From positions 1-13,867 of the forward strand of contig CAYQJO010000105.1 in NCBI GenBank assembly GCA_964417785.1: a DNA stretch of 13,867 bases, read 5' to 3'. The translations under genes were made by a program, and so were the position numbers. Source of the stretch: DAOTUL01 sp034437435 (GTDB lineage Bacteria > Chloroflexota > Anaerolineae > Aggregatilineales > Phototrophicaceae). A model generated the notes under the pieces. It was given only the letters and a program-made list of their open reading frames with translations. It was not told the origin of the DNA and did not search any database. Shown here piece after piece: positions 1 to 7,066 of the stretch. Each line of letters starts with the position of its first letter. Within the stretch, counting starts at the first letter, position 1.

Positions 1-2260
1 CCAGAATGAGACCCGCAAGAACCGAAAAACTGGTCAGCGCCGTCTGGCCGGCCAGCAAAGCGACCTCCACGATGTAGCCCTCTTCGACGGAGTCATTGTG
101 GACTTCCAGATCATAATCAATGCCGGTATAGCGCACAAAGTCCTCGATATCTTCCTCGGTGACGCTGACCGTATCCACATTGTTGACCACGATAGCGATG
201 GCGGTCACATAGACCAGCATACCGAACACGAACACGGTGATGGCCGCCGGGAAGACGAAATGCATCACCGCACGGACGAGGCTCTGTTTGCGCAGATTAC
301 CCGGTCGCGCCCACAATGCCAGCGCAAAGGTCGGGATGCCGACCGTCAGCAGCGCCAGAAGCGAGGCATGTTTAGGGACATAGGGGAAGCCCAATCCGGT
401 GATGGCGGTGGCGATGATGAGCAGGGCAGCATAGACGGCGCGGGTAAGGAACAGGCGCAGGATGTCCTGCATACCGTTGATGATACGTTGACCTTCCAGA
501 AAGGCGGGTGGCAGCGCACCGAAAGAGTCCTGGAGCAGCACGATGTCGGCCACGCCGCGTGTGGCGCTGGCTCCGCTTTGCATGGCGATGCCGATGTCGG
601 CTTTCTTCAGTGAAAGTACGTCGTTGACCCCATCGCCCATCATGGCAACGTATTTGCCCTGCTGGCGTAAGGTATCGACCAGGCGCTCTTTTTGTTCAGG
701 GGTGATGCGCCCGAATACAGTTGCCTCGGCGGCGGTCTGGGCAAATTCAACGTCGTTCATTCGCTCAAGTTCAGTGCCGGAGACCGTCGTAATCTCGCCA
801 GGGAAGCCGGCCTGTTTCGCCAGTGCGGCGACGGTATCCGGGTTGTCGCCGGAGATGATTTTGAGTTCGACGCTGGCGTTGCGAAATCCTTGCAATGTTT
901 GCCGCAGTTGAGGCCGCAGTTCATCGCTGAAGCTGACGATGCCAAGTGGTTGCAGCGGCGGCAGGTCCGGCTCGCCGTCAGCATTGTGCAGGCTGGTAAC
1001 ATCCGGATTATAGGCGAAGAGCAGCACACGCAGCCCGGTGTCGGTCAGGTCACGGGTGCTTGCCAGCAAATTTGTGTCTTCGGGCAGATACGGTTGCAGC
1101 ATTTCCAGAGCGCCCAGCACATATGCCCCGCGCATGGCCTCGCTATCAAATGCGATAGCGCTCCACTTGCGTGCCGACGAAAACGGTACCTCGTCAACGA
1201 TGGGCAGAGACTCGCCCTGCAATCCGGCGATAATGGCCTCGCTGGTACGGTTGGTCACGGATGCGCTGCGAGCGAAATTGCCTAACAGCATGTGTACCTG
1301 CACTTTATCCAGGGCCAGCGCCCGCAAATCGTGATAGTTGATCTTGTTGGCGGTCAGGGTACCGGTTTTGTCCATGCACAGGACGGTGACGTTGCTCAAG
1401 GATTCGACCGAGTTGGCCTGCTGGATGAGCGCCCCGAATTTGACGATCCGCAGTGCGCCCAGGGCATAGGCGACGATGACCATGAAAAAGAGACCGTTGG
1501 GGATCAATCCGGCGACGACGGCGGCCATTTGTACGGTGCGCATCAGCGGCGACGCAGTCAGCAGTGCGGCGATCAACATCAGCGAACCCAGGAAGAAGGC
1601 CATCATCAGCAGGATACGGATCACCAGATCGACATCGCGTTGCAACGGGGTTTTGCGCACGCGAAAGGCGCGGGCGTTGGTGGTCAGCTTGTTGGCGAAA
1701 CTGGCTTCACCGACGCGAGTGGTCTCGTACAGACCTTTGCCCGTCACGACAAAACTGCCGGAGAGGACTTCATCACCATTCTGTTTGCCGATCAGGTCAG
1801 ATTCGCCCGTCAACTGGGACTCGTCTACCTCAATCTTGCCCTCACCGATCATCACACCGTCCACCACAATCTGGTCGCCCGGTTCGCAGACGACCACATC
1901 ACCGATGACCAGTTCGGATGGGTCCACTTCGCGGTCCTGGCCGTCGCGGCGCACGGTGACCTGGGGTCGGGTCAGCAGGGCAATCTGATCCAGTTGGCGC
2001 TTGGCGCGGAGTTCCTGGTAAACGCCGATGACGACGTTCATCAGGATCAGGCCGACGCTGACGACAGCATCACCCACGCGCCCGATGCCGATCATAATCG
2101 CGCCGATGGTGAACAGGATCATATTAATCAGATTAAAAATATTAGTTCGGATGATGTCGCGGTAGGTGCGACCGGATGTGATCTTGACGTTGTTGCCCTC
2201 GCCGCGTTGACGGCGCTCGATAACCTCTTGCTCGCTGAGGCCCTGGATGGTTTCGTTCAT
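1..2260 (-). CDS. CtpE-like cation-transporting P-type ATPase (C-terminus off the window)
   Basis: This reading frame is open from ATG 2260 to the left edge, giving 753 residues without a stop. It has the full P-type ATPase signature: actuator-domain TGES (151-154), phosphorylation motif DKTGTLT with Asp297, a nucleotide-domain RKWS (364-367) and LGALE (382-386, in place of LGAPE), and hinge GDGVND (542-547). Membrane segments are expected near 37-80, 212-266 and 600-690, with another starting near 730. Layout and motifs resemble the CtpE group of P2-like pumps; mycobacterial CtpE is linked to calcium uptake. Family members run to roughly 800 residues, so the last one or two helices are probably missing here. 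The M4 motif normally read as PEGL is PNGL (Asn255), which removes a cation-coordinating carboxylate and makes the substrate uncertain. No clear Shine-Dalgarno precedes ATG 2260; an in-frame TTG lies directly upstream. It is divergent from the ABC ATPase gene. Confidence 0.93.
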   Translation of the reverse strand, partial: MNETIQGLSEQEVIERRQRGEGNNVKITSGRTYRDIIRTNIFNLINMILFTIGAIMIGIGRVGDAVVSVGLILMNVVIGVYQELRAKRQLDQIALLTRPQVTVRRDGQDREVDPSELVIGDVVVCEPGDQIVVDGVMIGEGKIEVDESQLTGESDLIGKQNGDEVLSGSFVVTGKGLYETTRVGEASFANKLTTNARAFRVRKTPLQRDVDLVIRILLMMAFFLGSLMLIAALLTASPLMRTVQMAAVVAGLIPNGLFFMVIVAYALGALRIVKFGALIQQANSVESLSNVTVLCMDKTGTLTANKINYHDLRALALDKVQVHMLLGNFARSASVTNRTSEAIIAGLQGESLPIVDEVPFSSARKWSAIAFDSEAMRGAYVLGALEMLQPYLPEDTNLLASTRDLTDTGLRVLLFAYNPDVTSLHNADGEPDLPPLQPLGIVSFSDELRPQLRQTLQGFRNASVELKIISGDNPDTVAALAKQAGFPGEITTVSGTELERMNDVEFAQTAAEATVFGRITPEQKERLVDTLRQQGKYVAMMGDGVNDVLSLKKADIGIAMQSGASATRGVADIVLLQDSFGALPPAFLEGQRIINGMQDILRLFLTRAVYAALLIIATAITGLGFPYVPKHASLLALLTVGIPTFALALWARPGNLRKQSLVRAVMHFVFPAAITVFVFGMLVYVTAIAIVVNNVDTVSVTEEDIEDFVRYTGIDYDLEVHNDSVEEGYIVEVALLAGQTALTSFSVLAGLIL

Positions 2261-2290
2261 CAACTGACTCGTCAAATGTTTACCGTTTCC

Positions 2291-2319
2291 ATTGTTATGG
2301 ATCGTAGGCGCAACGTCAA
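2291..2319 (-). promoter_or_regulatory. Putative promoter of the P-type ATPase gene
   Basis: On the minus strand TTGACG (2319-2314) is followed after exactly 17 bp by AACAAT (2296-2291), which lies 30 nt before ATG 2260. The -35 matches consensus at 5 of 6 positions and the -10 at 4 of 6. This is inferred from sequence only. Confidence 0.4.
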
Positions 2320-2343
2320 TCTGGATTAGCGCGTATTAGTGTG

Positions 2344-2349
2344 TATGAT
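2344..2349 (+). promoter_or_regulatory. Putative -10 element of the ABC ATPase gene
   Basis: TATGAT matches the -10 consensus at 5 of 6 positions and ends 29 nt before ATG 2379. No convincing -35 is seen 16-18 bp upstream, where the bases are around CTGGAT. The 118-bp divergent intergenic region would hold this promoter and that of the P-type ATPase back to back. Confidence 0.4.
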
Positions 2350-2378
2350 AGGCTCGTCGTAGCAAAAGAAAGCAGATA

Positions 2379-3065
2379 ATGGCAGTAATCCGACTGACCA
2401 ATGTGACCAAAGACCTGCCACTGGGCAAGACGGTGATTCATGCGCTGCGTGGTGTCAGCCTGGAAATCTATAAAAGCGAGATGGTGGGGATTGTCGGACC
2501 GTCGGGCAGCGGCAAAAGTACGCTGCTGGGACTGATGGGGGGATTGGACCGGCCCACGTCGGGTACCATTGAAGTCGATGGTGTGGACATCTCGCGCATG
2601 AACGAGGACCAGCTTACCGAGATACGCAATGAGAAGATCGGGTTCATCTTCCAGTTTTTCAATCTCATCCCCACCCTGACGGCGGTGGAAAATGTGGCAC
2701 TGCCCATCCAGTTCGCTCGCAAGCCGAATTTCAAACCCAATAAACGGGCCAAAGACCTGCTGGTGATGCTCGGCCTGGAAGACCGGATGAAACATCGTCC
2801 TTCGGAGCTTTCCGGCGGCCAGCAGCAGCGGGTTGCCATCGCCCGTGCGCTGGCGAACAACCCGCCGCTCCTGCTGGCGGATGAGCCGACTGGCAACCTG
2901 GATACCGAAGCCGGCCAGCGAGTGATGCAGGCACTGCATACTGTGCGCGAGGAAGCCGGTACAACGGTGGTGATCGTCACACATGACTCGCAACTGGCGT
3001 CCGAGGCAGACGACATATACACTCTGGTCGATGGCCTGATCGTCGGAGAGCGGGTCCGCCATTGA
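2379..3065 (+). CDS. ABC transporter ATP-binding protein, LolD/MacB/FtsE class, without permease
   Basis: This is a complete 228-residue ABC nucleotide-binding domain. It carries Walker A GPSGSGKS (40-47), Q-loop Gln92 in FQFFNLIPTLTAVEN, signature LSGGQQQR (144-151), Walker B LLLADEP (164-170), D-loop NLD (173-175) and switch His202. The FFNLIP/TAVENV segment and the length are typical of the LolD/MacB/FtsE group, which work with FtsX/MacB-type permeases in lipoprotein or peptide export or mechanotransmission. All catalytic residues are present, so an active ATPase is expected. No permease gene lies on either side: the upstream neighbour is a divergent P-type ATPase and the downstream one is a VWA-FHA gene 44 bp away. 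The partner must be elsewhere, or the protein acts in another role. Only a weak purine-rich stretch (AAAGAAAG) precedes ATG 2379. Confidence 0.93.
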   Translation: MAVIRLTNVTKDLPLGKTVIHALRGVSLEIYKSEMVGIVGPSGSGKSTLLGLMGGLDRPTSGTIEVDGVDISRMNEDQLTEIRNEKIGFIFQFFNLIPTLTAVENVALPIQFARKPNFKPNKRAKDLLVMLGLEDRMKHRPSELSGGQQQRVAIARALANNPPLLLADEPTGNLDTEAGQRVMQALHTVREEAGTTVVIVTHDSQLASEADDIYTLVDGLIVGERVRH

Positions 3066-3070
3066 AGTTG

Positions 3071-3079
3071 TGCTACAAT
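3071..3079 (+). promoter_or_regulatory. Putative extended -10 promoter ahead of the VWA-FHA gene
   Basis: TGCTACAAT is an extended -10 (TG-n-TACAAT) in the 44-bp gap after the ABC gene. It ends 30 nt before ATG 3110. No -35 is recognisable. Almost the same string, TGCTACACT, sits in the same position before the gene at 12611. Confidence 0.4.
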
Positions 3080-3109
3080 AGGTGCGGCTAGATTTGGAAG
3101 GCGCATTCC

Positions 3110-4717
3110 ATGCGGGCTGATTTTGCTCTCGATTACGACGTCCTGACCCTGGAACAACCGCAAAAACTTTACCTGATGGCACGATTTGCCTCCGGTCCTA
3201 CACCATCAGATCGCAGTCGAAGACCGCTGAATCTGAGCCTGGTGATTGATCGCAGCGGTTCAATGGCCGGTGATAAGCTGGCCTATACCCGGCAGGCATC
3301 GCAATTCCTCGTACAAAATCTCGGCGTGGATGACACCCTGTCGATTGTCTTGTACAACGATCATGTGGAAACCCTGCTGCCACCGGAAAAGGTTCAGCGT
3401 AAAGACTTCATCAACCAGCAAATTGCGACAGTCAAACCCGGCGGGACAACCAATCTAAGCAGTGGTTGGCTGCAAGGCTGTACCCTGGTCGCAGATCATC
3501 TTGCACCGGAGCATATCAATCGTGTGATTCTCATGAGCGATGGACTGGCGAATCGCGGTGTGACTCAGACGGACCGGTTGGTTTCGCTGGCAAAGCAAAA
3601 ACTGGGCGAAGGGGTCAGCACGACAGCGATGGGCCTGGGTCGTGATTTCAACGAAGATTTGTTGATGGCGATGGCGAGCGCCGGCGGCGGCGCTTACTAT
3701 TTCATCGAAAGCCCGGAAGTCGCGCCGATCATCTTCCAGGAGGAGCTTCAGGGATTGCTCAATGTGATGGGGCAAAACCTGACGATCAGCATCGTGCCGG
3801 GCGAGGATATCGCGGAAGTTGAGCAGCTTAACGCCTACCCGGTTGACCGGAATCTGGATCGCATCACCTACCGCCTGGGTGATGTCTTCGGTGACGAGGT
3901 TAAAATGATGCTGCTGGCGCTGACGATCCCGGCGTTGGCGGAAATGGGCGAGCGGCAAATCGCCACGCTGCGCTTTGAATACGACGAACTGACCGATAAC
4001 GGCAGCCAACATCACCAGGTGGATTTTCCGGTTATGGTCAATGTGGCTGAGGGCCGGCCCGAACTGGCGAATCCGGAAGTCGAGCAGTCGCGCCTGCTGC
4101 TGCTGGCAGCGCAGGCCCGCCAGAACGCGGTAAAATCCGCCGATTACGGCGATTACGCCAATGCGTCCCAGGTTCTCCGCCGAGCAGTGACCGAGATCGA
4201 CAACGCTTCGGTCCGCGATGTGCGGCTGACCGAAGAACGCAAGGCACTGCTGCATCAGGCAGAGGCATTCGATCAGGGCGCGGAAAGCTACAACGAGTAC
4301 AGCCGCAAGATGATGTCTACCCAGGCTTATTACACGATGACCAGTCGCCACGAGGACACCATGTCGCTGCGGATGCGCGAGGAAGGGCGAACATCCGACC
4401 AGGCCCCGACACCGGTGAGGAGTGATGCGCTGCCGACTCATGTCACCTGGAAGGACAGGACGTTTGAACTGGTCGGTAATTTGATTCGGCTGGGGCGGTC
4501 GCACCACAACGAGATCGTCATCAGCGCCAAAGGGGTGTCACGCTTTCACTGCCAGATCAGCCGCAAGGACGACCGCCTGCTGCTGGAAGACCTGGGCAGC
4601 ACCAACGGCACCGTCGTTGACGGAACGGCTATCATCCAGCCGCACGAATTGCATGCGGGGGATGTGGTTTATCTTTGTGATGAAAAACTGATTTTTCATG
4701 AGGGGGATTCGACATGA
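3110..4717 (+). CDS. VWA-domain protein with C-terminal FHA domain
   Basis: The protein has 535 residues. A von Willebrand factor A domain occupies roughly 40-215, with an intact metal-ion-dependent adhesion site: DRSGSM (Asp47, Ser49, Ser51), the GGTTN threonine near 113, and SDG Asp144. A beta-rich middle part follows, then a helical stretch at about 322-425 (AAQARQNAVKSADYGDY and onward), and a C-terminal FHA domain at about 450-531 with LGRS (461-464), SRFH (477-480) and GSTNGT (496-501), the phosphothreonine-binding loops. There is no signal peptide or membrane segment, so it should be cytoplasmic. FHA domains read Ser/Thr phosphorylation, so a Ser/Thr kinase partner is likely, but none is in the window. 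GGAAGG (3096-3101) lies 8 nt before ATG. The stop overlaps the next start (ATGA), so expression is probably coupled to the phosphoribosyltransferase. The specific role is unknown. Confidence 0.92.
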   Translation: MRADFALDYDVLTLEQPQKLYLMARFASGPTPSDRSRRPLNLSLVIDRSGSMAGDKLAYTRQASQFLVQNLGVDDTLSIVLYNDHVETLLPPEKVQRKDFINQQIATVKPGGTTNLSSGWLQGCTLVADHLAPEHINRVILMSDGLANRGVTQTDRLVSLAKQKLGEGVSTTAMGLGRDFNEDLLMAMASAGGGAYYFIESPEVAPIIFQEELQGLLNVMGQNLTISIVPGEDIAEVEQLNAYPVDRNLDRITYRLGDVFGDEVKMMLLALTIPALAEMGERQIATLRFEYDELTDNGSQHHQVDFPVMVNVAEGRPELANPEVEQSRLLLLAAQARQNAVKSADYGDYANASQVLRRAVTEIDNASVRDVRLTEERKALLHQAEAFDQGAESYNEYSRKMMSTQAYYTMTSRHEDTMSLRMREEGRTSDQAPTPVRSDALPTHVTWKDRTFELVGNLIRLGRSHHNEIVISAKGVSRFHCQISRKDDRLLLEDLGSTNGTVVDGTAIIQPHELHAGDVVYLCDEKLIFHEGDST

Positions 4718-5271
4718 GTACGGAGCGCGAGACGTATCGCGTTGAAGTTGGCGGTGTTGTGCGCGATCTGCCGCTATTTGAAGTGGCACCGGGGGTGCGC
4801 ATCGCTGTGTTGAATATTCTGGGCGACACGGAGTTTGTGGTCGCTGCCAGCCGCGAACTGGTCCAACGGTTGGCTGGACACGAATATGTGGCGTTTGTGA
4901 CGGCGGCGGCCAAGTCGATTCCGCTGGCGCACCAGTTGAGCCTGGATACGGGCGTCCCGTATGTGGTTCTGCGCAAAGATCGCAAGGGCTATATGGGCGA
5001 GGTGATCGAGGCCGAAACCGTGAGCATCACGACCGGCGCACCCCAGACTCTCTACCTGGACGAGAAAGATCACGAAATCATCGCCGGTAAGCCGGTGGTT
5101 ATCGTGGACGATGTGATCTCGACCGGCAGCACACTGGAAGGGATGCGTCAGATCATGAAGAAGGCCAGGGCCACTGTCGCCGCTGAAGCCGCTATTTTCA
5201 CCGAGGGCGACCCGGAAAAATGGCACGACATTGTGGCGCTCGGTAATTTACCGGTGTGGGTGGATAACTAA
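4714..5271 (+). CDS. Type I phosphoribosyltransferase family protein (purine PRTase-like)
   Basis: The protein has 185 residues. The PRPP-binding loop VVIVDDVISTGST (128-140) is the hallmark of type I phosphoribosyltransferases, with a preceding segment AAAKSIPLAHQL (64-75) and KDRKGYMGE (88-96) where the flexible loop and pyrophosphate-contact residues are expected. The sequence style recalls adenine or archaeal hypoxanthine PRTase-like proteins, which make nucleotides from a base and PRPP, but some relatives are regulators rather than enzymes. I cannot fix the base specificity. Its ATG overlaps the VWA-FHA stop as ATGA, with a GGGGGA tract just upstream as ribosome-binding site. Its TAA overlaps the stop of the convergent gene by 4 bp. 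Confidence 0.88.
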   Translation: MSTERETYRVEVGGVVRDLPLFEVAPGVRIAVLNILGDTEFVVAASRELVQRLAGHEYVAFVTAAAKSIPLAHQLSLDTGVPYVVLRKDRKGYMGEVIEAETVSITTGAPQTLYLDEKDHEIIAGKPVVIVDDVISTGSTLEGMRQIMKKARATVAAEAAIFTEGDPEKWHDIVALGNLPVWVDN

Positions 5272-6311
5272 ATGCCCAGTGGCAGGGCGATGTTGAAGGT
5301 CTGACCGTCGTTCTGCCACATGCGACCGCCGTGCATGGCAATGACGGCCATCGCCAGCATCAGCCCCAGGCCGGTTGAGGTGCTGGTATCGGTGATGTTG
5401 TCTTCTTCCAGATGAAAACCACGCCAGGGCAACTCATAGATCGGTGTGGCGGGTCCATCACTGTGAACGGTGATGATGACTTCCGGGCGTTTGCTGTCGC
5501 GGCGGGCGTTGATATGGACGGTGCCTTCGATCTGGATAGTGCTGAAGGCGTTGTCAATCAAGCTACCCAGGACACGGAACAACTTGCGCCGGTCGGCGAA
5601 AATCAAGGTGGCTTCGTTGGCGATGTTAACTGTTACCATGACCGTTTTGTCGCGATAGCGCGTCAGACGGCGTAGATAAGCGACCAGACTCTTCATATCG
5701 TTCAGTAAATCAACTTCCTCAACGATCAACCGCTCCTGGTTGGTGTCGATCTGAGCCATATACAGCATATCGTCCAGAAAGGTCCCGAAGTGGCGTTCGT
5801 ACTGCTGCATTTTGCGCAAGGTGTGCTGCTGCTTATCGCTGATGTCGCCCAACGCCCCCATCGCCATCAGATCGGTGTAGCCCTGAATTGAAGTCAGCAA
5901 GGTTTGCATATGCGTGATCGCCGCCACGAATGCCTGATCAAAACGGCTGTTGGGCAGGATAATCAGCGTACCGAGTAGCTGCTCATCGGCGTCGTAAACT
6001 GAGGACAGCCTGACGTTGATGAGGCGGTTGGCAAGGGTGACGGTTTGCTCGAAAGTTGTCTCGCCCAGGGGGGTCACATAAGGATCGTCCAGGCGTTGGT
6101 CGATGGCGCGGTTCCAGTCGAAATTGCGAAAATTCCAGGTCGGCGGCATCGGTTGGTTGATGATGTCATCTCGGGCTATACCGAGAATGTGTTCGGCAGC
6201 TTGATTGCAGTGGCGGATGACCCCACCGGTGTCGATAAACAGCACACCGTCCGAGATGTTTTGTGGGAGTACAGCCAGCAGTTCGTTCACGTTGCGCTCG
6301 TTGCTTAACAC
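5268..6311 (-). CDS. PAS/histidine-kinase-like sensor with degenerate catalytic motifs
   Basis: The protein has 347 residues and no membrane segment. A PAS domain lies at about 9-118 (ISDGVLFIDTGGVIRHCNQAAEHILG style), a dimerisation region at 125-190 and a HATPase-like domain at 235-345. Aligned without gaps to the usual VSHELRTPLTSIKGY H-box, residues 131-145 read AITHMQTLLTSIQGY. This puts Thr133 at the phospho-accepting His and moves a His to the next position. The N-box Asn254 (LIDNA) is kept, and so is the G2 glycine stretch STGLGL. The G1 box reads SDGPATP (284-290), where DNGPGIP is expected. It is probably a pseudokinase or a weakly active kinase. It starts with GTG 6311, 14 bp after the methyltransferase stop, with no good ribosome-binding site; an internal GTG at residue 8 is an alternative. 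It is the third gene of the histidine kinase operon. Confidence 0.85.
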   Translation of the reverse strand: MLSNERNVNELLAVLPQNISDGVLFIDTGGVIRHCNQAAEHILGIARDDIINQPMPPTWNFRNFDWNRAIDQRLDDPYVTPLGETTFEQTVTLANRLINVRLSSVYDADEQLLGTLIILPNSRFDQAFVAAITHMQTLLTSIQGYTDLMAMGALGDISDKQQHTLRKMQQYERHFGTFLDDMLYMAQIDTNQERLIVEEVDLLNDMKSLVAYLRRLTRYRDKTVMVTVNIANEATLIFADRRKLFRVLGSLIDNAFSTIQIEGTVHINARRDSKRPEVIITVHSDGPATPIYELPWRGFHLEEDNITDTSTSTGLGLMLAMAVIAMHGGRMWQNDGQTFNIALPLGI

Positions 6312-6325
6312 CGTCAGGCGTTATA

Positions 6326-7066
6326 TTAGCGCAAAATCGGCCTTTTCTCGACCACCAGAAAGTGGGAAAGTCCCCAGGTATCGAAAATGGAACCTTCCAG
6401 AAGATACAGTGCATCGCGCATGTGTTTTGCCGCCGGGCCAGCACGGGCGATGATGTTGTCGTAGCCACCGTAGATGCGGCTGTGGTGAACGATGGTCACC
6501 GGTGTACCGGTGAACAAATCCAAGAGTTGGCGACGGGTATAGGCGCGGACGTGCGGTGCGAGGCGATTCCGCCAGCGATCCGGCAGGTAGTTGATAAGTG
6601 GGGTGTTGCCAAAATGATAAGTTTCACGCCAGTAATGGCCGTGTGTCTCGAAGGGATACCAGCGGTTGGGCAGAAAGATCACGATCCGTCCGCCAGGAAC
6701 CAGCACACGCACCATTTCGCGTACCGCCTCCCGGTCATCGCCGACGTGTTCCAGCACCTCATGCGAAAGAATTGTATCGAAGGTGTTGGCCGGATAGGGT
6801 AGATACTCAGCGGCGGCTACCAGCGCATGTGGAGTTTCGCGGCGAGCAGTCTGCACTCGCTCGATCTCAATGTCGAGGGCTTCGACATACGGGCTGTAGC
6901 GCTGGCGAATCTGGGCGGCGTACATGCCGACGCCGCAGCCATCCACCAGGATGTGGCCGTTATCCAGTTGGGTCCACCGGGCCAGCATTTGCAGGCGGCG
7001 TTCCTGTCCTGCACGCCAGACATAACTCGGTTCGCCACGAACGGCAGCTAAATTGGAGTGGGTCAT
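6326..7066 (-). CDS. Class I SAM-dependent methyltransferase (Methyltransf_11 type)
   Basis: The protein has 246 residues with a Rossmann methyltransferase fold. SAM-binding motif I is VDGCGVG (41-47), the acidic residue after strand 2 is Asp65, and AAAEYLPY (84-91) fits the adenine-contact strand. FDTILSHEVLEHV (96-108) and LVPGGRIVIFLPN (122-134) complete the core. The C-terminal part carries the variable substrate region (HYWRETYHFG, 144-153). The target cannot be told; relatives modify small molecules, quinones or surface sugars. ATG 7066-7064 overlaps the TGA of the upstream histidine kinase as ATGA, so it is translationally coupled to a sensor gene. That neighbourhood is unusual for a biosynthetic methyltransferase and suggests signalling-linked methylation, though simple operon hitch-hiking is equally possible. 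Confidence 0.9.
   Translation of the reverse strand: MTHSNLAAVRGEPSYVWRAGQERRLQMLARWTQLDNGHILVDGCGVGMYAAQIRQRYSPYVEALDIEIERVQTARRETPHALVAAAEYLPYPANTFDTILSHEVLEHVGDDREAVREMVRVLVPGGRIVIFLPNRWYPFETHGHYWRETYHFGNTPLINYLPDRWRNRLAPHVRAYTRRQLLDLFTGTPVTIVHHSRIYGGYDNIIARAGPAAKHMRDALYLLEGSIFDTWGLSHFLVVEKRPILR

Noticed and set aside
98..2329. Several plus-strand open frames over 1-2300
   Set aside because: They lie antisense to the P-type ATPase, whose motifs are all present on the minus strand. They have repetitive His/Asp/Gln-rich translations typical of shadow frames.
2316..3182. Long minus-strand open frame (288 codons) opposite the ABC ATPase gene
   Set aside because: It is the antisense shadow of a gene with complete ABC motifs and has no recognisable domain. 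The same holds for 3455-4507, 9306-10343 and 12704-13423.
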